From Tersicoccus mangrovi (lineage in GTDB: Bacteria; Actinomycetota; Actinomycetes; Actinomycetales; Micrococcaceae): a stretch of DNA of 64,000 nucleotides. Within the stretch, counting starts at the first letter, position 1. The number at the start of each line of letters is the position of its first letter. The position numbers and the translations under genes are program-made. The stretch is taken from assembly GCF_036881825.1 (NCBI RefSeq), contig NZ_JBAJMW010000003.1:372001-436000 (forward strand), read 5' to 3'. The notes under the pieces are model-generated. The model was not told the DNA's origin. It made no database searches and saw only the letters and a list, made by a program, of their open reading frames with translations. This document shows positions 59,692-64,000 of the stretch, piece after piece.

Positions 59692-62600
59692 ATGCCCACG
59701 GTGCCGCTGATCGATGCCCAGGACCTGCTGCGCGTTGTCGGCGGCCCGGCGATGCACCGCGGCAAGGCCTACATGCGCGACGGCGCCGTCGTCTCCCTCG
59801 ACTGGGACGCCGACGCCGGCCGGCTCAGCAGCCGGGTCCAGGGCAGCGAGCCCGTCCCATACCGCGCGAAGCTGACGCTCAAGCCGCTGCGCGACGGCCG
59901 GCACCGGATCGCGTCGACGTCGTGCGACTGCCCCGTCGGCACCGCGTGCAAGCACGTCGCGGCCACGGCGCTGCAGGCGAACGCGGACCACGCCCGCGAG
60001 CGCCACCTCGCGGAGCGAGAGAAGACAGAGCGAGAGAAGACAGCGCGGGACAAGGCCACCCAGGCGGCCCGCACGAGCGAGCCGGACTGGCGCGAGCAGG
60101 TCGAGGCGCTCCTGCCGCCCGAGGAGACCACCGAGGGCGACGAGTCCGCGCCCACCCCGCTCGCCCTGCAGTTCGAGCTGCGCGAGCTCGGCGACACGTT
60201 CTCCCGCTGGGCTGCCAGCCGTGGCATCAAGCGCCGCAGCGCCAACCACAAGCTCGGCGTCCGCCCCGTCGTCCGCAACCAGAAGGGCCGCTGGGTCCGC
60301 AACCAGCTGGCCTGGTCCAACATCGCGTTCCAGACGCAGGGCATGACGTTCGACGCGGACCAGCACCGCTGGTTCTCCCAGTTCCCGGGCCTGCACCGCG
60401 CCACCGGCGTCGGCTACTTCGGGCAGAACGACTCGTGGCTCTACCTCGACGACTTCGCCAACCCCCTGCTGTGGCAGCTGCTCGACGAGGCCGAGCGGCT
60501 CGGCATCGCCATGGTCTCCTCCTCGAAGGACCTCACGGTGCGCATCGGCCGGCGTGCCCGGATCAGCCTCGACGCGGAACGCATCGAGCCCAGCGAGGAC
60601 GGAGAGCGGGACGGCGCGGAGATCGCCACCGCGTCCGAACCCGACAGCAAGGAACCAGCCGAGGAAACCGAGCGGCACGGCGACGTCCGGGTGGTCCCCG
60701 TGCTCGAGGTGGACGGCATCGCCTCGAGCCTGGCCGGGGTCAGCACCATCGCCGACCACGGCATCTACGTGCGCCGCGACCTGGCGAACCCGCAGGGAGC
60801 CGGCGGCGCGTCGGGGGCGACCGGCGAGATCCTCCTCGCCCCGCTGGAGGAACGGCTCGGCGCCACCCAGAAGGAGCTGCTCACCCAGCCCGCGGGCGTG
60901 AGGATCCCGGCCGCCGACGCCGACGAGTTCGTCCGCGACGTCTATCCGGCCCTGGCCGACCGGATCCTTGTCACCAGCACGGACGGCTCCGTGCCGCTGC
61001 CCGTCCCCGAACCGCCGACGCTCGTCGTCGAGGTCGAGTACGCCGACGGGCCGACCGTGCAGACCCGCTGGCACTGGGAGTACGTGCACGGCGCCCGCAT
61101 CACCCGCCGCCCGCTGCGCCGGTCGCCCGGGGCGCCCGGGCACCGGGATCGCGACGCGGAGGACGCCGTGCTGGCCCGCACCGCGGGCGCGCTGGCCGAC
61201 CCGGAGGCCGAGTCAAACGCCGCACCCGTGACCGTCGCCGATCGCACCCTGCACGACATCGACGCCGCGGAGTTCGTCGAGCACACGCTGCCCCGGCTGG
61301 TCGACGTCGACGGCGTCGAGGTGCACGACCTCGGCACCCGGCCGGATTTCCGCGAACTGGACGAGACGCCGCGGTTGGTGGTCAGCACGGTCGACTCGAC
61401 CGAGCGGGACTGGTTCGACCTCGGCCTGATGGTGCGCATCGCCGGTCACGAGATCCCCTTCCGGGCGATCTTCGAGGCGCTGAGCGCGGGCAAGACCAAG
61501 GTCATGCTGGTCGACAAGAGCTACTTCTCGATCGACCGCCCGGAGTTCCACCGGTTGCGCGATCTCATCGACGACGCGCGGGAGCTGCGCGAGTGGGAGA
61601 CCGGCCCACGGATCAGCCGGTTCCAGGCCGGGCTGTGGGAGGAGCTGGAGGAGCTGGCGTGGGAGACCCACGAATCGGCCGCCTGGTCCCGGACCGTCGC
61701 CGGCCTGCTCGACGTCGACGCCGTGCCGGCCCCCGCCCTGCCGGCCGGCCTGGACGCGGACCTGCGCCCGTACCAGCGGGACGGCTTCACCTGGCTGACG
61801 TTCCTGTACGAGCACGGCCTCGGCGGCGTGCTGGCCGACGACATGGGGCTCGGCAAGACGCTGCAGACCCTGGCGCTCGTCGCCCACGCCCGAGAGCACC
61901 CCGGTGCCGGCGCCGGCACCGACACGGAGCGCCGGGCGCCGTTCCTCGTCGTCGCGCCGACCTCCGTCGTGCACAACTGGGTGGCCGAGGCCGCCCGCTT
62001 CACGCCCGGGCTGACCGTCCGCGCCCTGACCCGGACCGAGGGGAAGGCGGCCGGGTCGCTCGCGGAGGCCGTGGACGGGGCCGACGTCGTCGTCACCTCC
62101 TACGCGCTGCTGCGTCTGGACGAGCGGGCGTACCAGAAGCGGGAGTGGGCCGGCCTGATCCTCGACGAGGCGCAGTTCGTCAAAAACCGCACGGCCCGAG
62201 TGCACCAGGCCGCGCGGGACCTCGCTGCGCCGTTCAAGCTGGCCATCACGGGCACCCCGATGGAGAACAACCTGATGGAGCTGTGGTCGATGTTCGCCAT
62301 CGCCGCGCCCGGGCTGTTCCCCACCTCCCGCGTGTTCACCGAGGACTACGTCAAGCCGATCGAGCGGAACGCGGACACCCGGATGCTGGCCCGCCTGCGG
62401 ACCCGGGTGCGGCCCCTGATGATGCGCCGCACCAAGGAGATGGTGGCCCGCGACCTGCCGGAGAAGCAGGAGCAGACGCTCGAGGTGGAGCTGGACGAGG
62501 CGCACCGGCGGATCTACGAGACGCAGCTGCAGCGGGAGCGGCAGAAGATCCTCGGCCTGCTGGACGACCTGGACCGACAGCGGTTCATCGTCTTCCGGTC

Positions 62601-63171
62601 GCTGACGCTGCTGCGGATGCTGTCCCTGGACGCGGCACTGGTCGACGAGGAGCACGAGGGTGTGCCCTCGGCCAAGCTGGACGCGCTGATGGAGAAGCTC
62701 GACGACGTGCTCGCCGAGGGGCACCGGGCGCTCGTGTTCAGCCAGTTCACGTCGTTCCTCGGCCGGGCCGCGGACCGGCTCGACGAGGCCGGCATCCGGT
62801 ACGCGTACCTGGACGGGTCGACGACGAAGCGCGGCGAGGTGGTCGACTCCTTCAAACAGGGCGACGCCGGGGTGTTCCTCATCAGCCTCAAGGCCGGCGG
62901 CTTCGGCCTGAACCTGACCGAGGCGGACTACGTGTTCCTGCTGGACCCGTGGTGGAACCCCGCCGCGGAGGAGCAGGCGATCGACCGCACGCATCGCATC
63001 GGGCAGACCCGCAATGTCATGGTCTACCGGCTCGTCTCCTCCGACACCATCGAGGAGAAGGTGATGGCTCTGAAGGAGCAGAAGGCCGCGCTGTTCGCCT
63101 CGGTGATCGACGACGAGAACGCGTTCTCCTCCGCCGTCACCGCCGAGGACATCCGGTCCCTGCTGGCGTAG
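59692..63171 (+). CDS. SWIM zinc-finger SNF2/Rad54-type helicase
   Basis: 1159 aa. The N-terminus has a SWIM motif (TSCDCPVGTACKHVAATAL, CxC...CxH). After a variable domain of about 550 residues, the helicase core starts with LRPYQRDGFTWLTFL and has Walker A DDMGLGKT, motif II LDEAQ, motif III TGTPMENN, and the C-terminal lobe with QFTSFL, DPWWNPAAEEQAIDRTHRIG. It moves DNA or remodels protein-DNA complexes. GAGAAT ends 6 nt before the ATG (leaderless). It stands alone; no DISARM or other defence partner is adjacent. Confidence 0.93.
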   Translation: MPTVPLIDAQDLLRVVGGPAMHRGKAYMRDGAVVSLDWDADAGRLSSRVQGSEPVPYRAKLTLKPLRDGRHRIASTSCDCPVGTACKHVAATALQANADHARERHLAEREKTEREKTARDKATQAARTSEPDWREQVEALLPPEETTEGDESAPTPLALQFELRELGDTFSRWAASRGIKRRSANHKLGVRPVVRNQKGRWVRNQLAWSNIAFQTQGMTFDADQHRWFSQFPGLHRATGVGYFGQNDSWLYLDDFANPLLWQLLDEAERLGIAMVSSSKDLTVRIGRRARISLDAERIEPSEDGERDGAEIATASEPDSKEPAEETERHGDVRVVPVLEVDGIASSLAGVSTIADHGIYVRRDLANPQGAGGASGATGEILLAPLEERLGATQKELLTQPAGVRIPAADADEFVRDVYPALADRILVTSTDGSVPLPVPEPPTLVVEVEYADGPTVQTRWHWEYVHGARITRRPLRRSPGAPGHRDRDAEDAVLARTAGALADPEAESNAAPVTVADRTLHDIDAAEFVEHTLPRLVDVDGVEVHDLGTRPDFRELDETPRLVVSTVDSTERDWFDLGLMVRIAGHEIPFRAIFEALSAGKTKVMLVDKSYFSIDRPEFHRLRDLIDDARELREWETGPRISRFQAGLWEELEELAWETHESAAWSRTVAGLLDVDAVPAPALPAGLDADLRPYQRDGFTWLTFLYEHGLGGVLADDMGLGKTLQTLALVAHAREHPGAGAGTDTERRAPFLVVAPTSVVHNWVAEAARFTPGLTVRALTRTEGKAAGSLAEAVDGADVVVTSYALLRLDERAYQKREWAGLILDEAQFVKNRTARVHQAARDLAAPFKLAITGTPMENNLMELWSMFAIAAPGLFPTSRVFTEDYVKPIERNADTRMLARLRTRVRPLMMRRTKEMVARDLPEKQEQTLEVELDEAHRRIYETQLQRERQKILGLLDDLDRQRFIVFRSLTLLRMLSLDAALVDEEHEGVPSAKLDALMEKLDDVLAEGHRALVFSQFTSFLGRAADRLDEAGIRYAYLDGSTTKRGEVVDSFKQGDAGVFLISLKAGGFGLNLTEADYVFLLDPWWNPAAEEQAIDRTHRIGQTRNVMVYRLVSSDTIEEKVMALKEQKAALFASVIDDENAFSSAVTAEDIRSLLA

Positions 63172-63577
63172 GTGCTGTCCGGTCGGGGTCCGCGTTCGCT
63201 GCGGGCCAGTTCCGTCGACCACCGTCAAGCGGGCCGGCATCCGTGTCTCCCAAACGTTTCAGAATCCAACTCGGGCACGTTCTGACCCAGTCTGCCACTG
63301 GACATGCATTCTGACCTGCTGATTGGGGATTTTCGCCGGCGTCTGAGGCAACGTGTCAAAACCGGTCGTTCAAAAACCGCCAACTGCCACGACGAGGGAG
63401 TCACCCGGAGGCCGATTATCGCATCCACCACGACAAACACTAGAGGGAAGCCCCTTGTGTTTCCGCTGAATACTGCACGTTGATGGGTGCCCAAGAAAAA
63501 TCTTGCCGAAGGCAGTGGCCCTCTCCTCGAACCCGGGTTATCTCTTGTCCGTCATGTTCATCACTCGAAGGGGCACC
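63172..63577. other. Low-G+C leader region of the bacteriocin locus
   Basis: About 400 bp in which base composition drops sharply after 63231 compared with the SNF2 gene. A minus-strand frame (63225-63494) lacks coding character. The region probably holds the bacteriocin promoter, which I could not locate with confidence. Nothing else is recognised. Confidence 0.5.
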
Positions 63578-63877
63578 ATGTTGAAGATTAAGAAAGTGGC
63601 GGCAGTGGTAACACTTGCGGCCACCATCGGTCTCACGGGTGCTGCGGCCGCGAATGCGGACGTTCAATACCCGGTCCAGGGCGGGAAATGGGAGTACGGC
63701 TTCTGGGACGCCTACGCCCGTTCGTACTACGATCACGGCACTCGGTGCCACGGATCGACCGCACAGAACGACTGGGGAACGAGCCGCAGCATCGACACGG
63801 CCGCCGGACACCGAGCCGCGGCGGAGGTCTTCGGTACGATCTTCACGCACAATAAGTACTACTACCGAGTCTGCTGA
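63578..63877 (+). CDS. Lactococcin-972-family bacteriocin precursor
   Basis: 99 aa. A Sec signal peptide (MLKIKKVAAVVTLAATIGL, cleavage after AANA at residue 27) is followed by a mature peptide of about 72 residues. The pattern matches lactococcin 972: GGKWEYGFWDAYARSYYDHG, then HGSTAQND, SIDTAAGHRAAAEVFG and the aromatic end NKYYYRVC. Lcn972 blocks septum formation by binding lipid II. The two cysteines (in GTRCHG and at the C-terminus) are unusual and could form a disulfide. GAAGGGG lies before ATG 63578. The base composition is foreign. Confidence 0.85.
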   Translation: MLKIKKVAAVVTLAATIGLTGAAAANADVQYPVQGGKWEYGFWDAYARSYYDHGTRCHGSTAQNDWGTSRSIDTAAGHRAAAEVFGTIFTHNKYYYRVC

Positions 63878-63887
63878 GCCGATCATC

Positions 63888-63935
63888 GTTCGGCTGCTGG
63901 CTCGCTGCGTCGCCACGTCGGGTCAGCAGCCGAAC
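63888..63935 (+). terminator. Hairpin between bacteriocin and next gene
   Basis: A 12-bp perfect stem (GTTCGGCTGCTG with CAGCAGCCGAAC) and 24-nt loop lie 11 nt after the bacteriocin stop and 21 nt before the next ATG. It could stabilise the precursor mRNA or reduce read-through into the following gene. Confidence 0.7.
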
Positions 63936-63956
63936 CGAGATCGATTAGGAGGCTGA

Positions 63957-64000
63957 ATGCTCGCCTGGATCCTTCGTTCAGGGGCCTTCGCAGTTGTCAT
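63957..64000 (+). CDS. 5' end of gene after the bacteriocin
   Basis: ATG 63957 has a strong AGGAGG 5 nt upstream. The 14 visible codons read MLAWILRSGAFAVV, a hydrophobic start compatible with a membrane protein. In lactococcin 972 loci the next genes encode a multi-membrane immunity/export protein and an ABC ATPase, so this is the likely identity, but the window ends here. Confidence 0.5.
   Translation, partial: MLAWILRSGAFAVV

Noticed and set aside
59692..63171. SNF2 helicase considered as part of a DISARM-like or other defence locus
   Set aside because: SWIM-SNF2 helicases are common stand-alone actinobacterial genes; no methylase, PLD or DUF1998 gene lies beside it in the window.
63225..63494. 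89-codon minus-strand frame upstream of the bacteriocin
   Set aside because: No ribosome site, no recognisable domain, and composition like intergenic DNA; it probably overlaps the bacteriocin promoter.

Overview
The window is very high in G+C, densely coded, and almost free of RNA genes and insertion sequences. It looks like an actinobacterial chromosome, most probably Micrococcales (an Arthrobacter/Kocuria/Micrococcus relative). The reasons are a C50 carotenoid cluster with the heterodimeric CrtYe/CrtYf cyclase and a CrtEb lycopene elongase, a DUF2342 zinc peptidase, and an ftsH-folE-folP-folB-folK block next to hpt and tilS. At least 19 genes have a -10-like hexamer ending 6-7 nt before the start codon, which is the signature of leaderless transcripts. 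The genus is inference only.

Layout. 1-7340 (minus strand): folK (cut by the window edge), folB, folP, folE, ftsH, hpt, tilS and a DUF2342 peptidase, most linked by 4-bp stop/start overlaps. 7.4-9.7 kb: an HTH protein, then a MarR regulator and a membrane protein separated by two perfect palindromes. 9.8-16 kb: a D-Ala-D-Ala carboxypeptidase, pyrophosphatase, an HTH regulator, a cation-efflux transporter, a Mut7-C protein, a triple 72-73 bp tandem repeat and a HAD phosphatase. 16.2-19.1 kb: serS, then a one-carbon pair (FTCD-type cyclohydrolase plus yeast Mtd1-like dehydrogenase). 19-22.7 kb: lipid kinase, pheA, rhodanese and small proteins. 22.7-29.5 kb: crtE-crtB-crtI-crtYe-crtYf-crtEb (minus strand) with idi diverging from crtE and a MarR gene beyond it. 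A palindrome covers the inferred -35 elements of both promoters. 29.6-39.5 kb: amidase, POT transporter, a luciferase-like monooxygenase bracketed by palindromic repeats, pgm, a secreted metallophosphoesterase, nitroreductase and a uracil/xanthine permease.

The most unusual region is 40,665-42,893. This is an island of distinctly lower G+C holding one OLD-family ATPase/TOPRIM nuclease gene, placed at the 3' end of a mutM-like DNA glycosylase gene and flanked by a 56-bp direct repeat of that gene end. No integrase is present. Solitary OLD nucleases are often anti-phage factors, so this is the best candidate for an accessory defence module. A VOC/HxlR pair follows, with a textbook-like operator.

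44-64 kb: glycerophosphodiesterase, HAD, PEBP-like, PfkB kinase, amidotransferase and SRPBCC genes; a tightly coupled three-gene operon of unknown product (acyl-CoA-dehydrogenase-like, PIG-L deacetylase/methyltransferase fusion, GT2 glycosyltransferase); an OFA-type transporter with a 32-residue companion peptide, near fdhD; a YcnI/CopC copper group; an aldo-keto reductase; and a SWIM-SNF2 helicase. Base composition falls again after 63.2 kb, where a lactococcin-972-like bacteriocin precursor is followed by the start of another gene running off the window.
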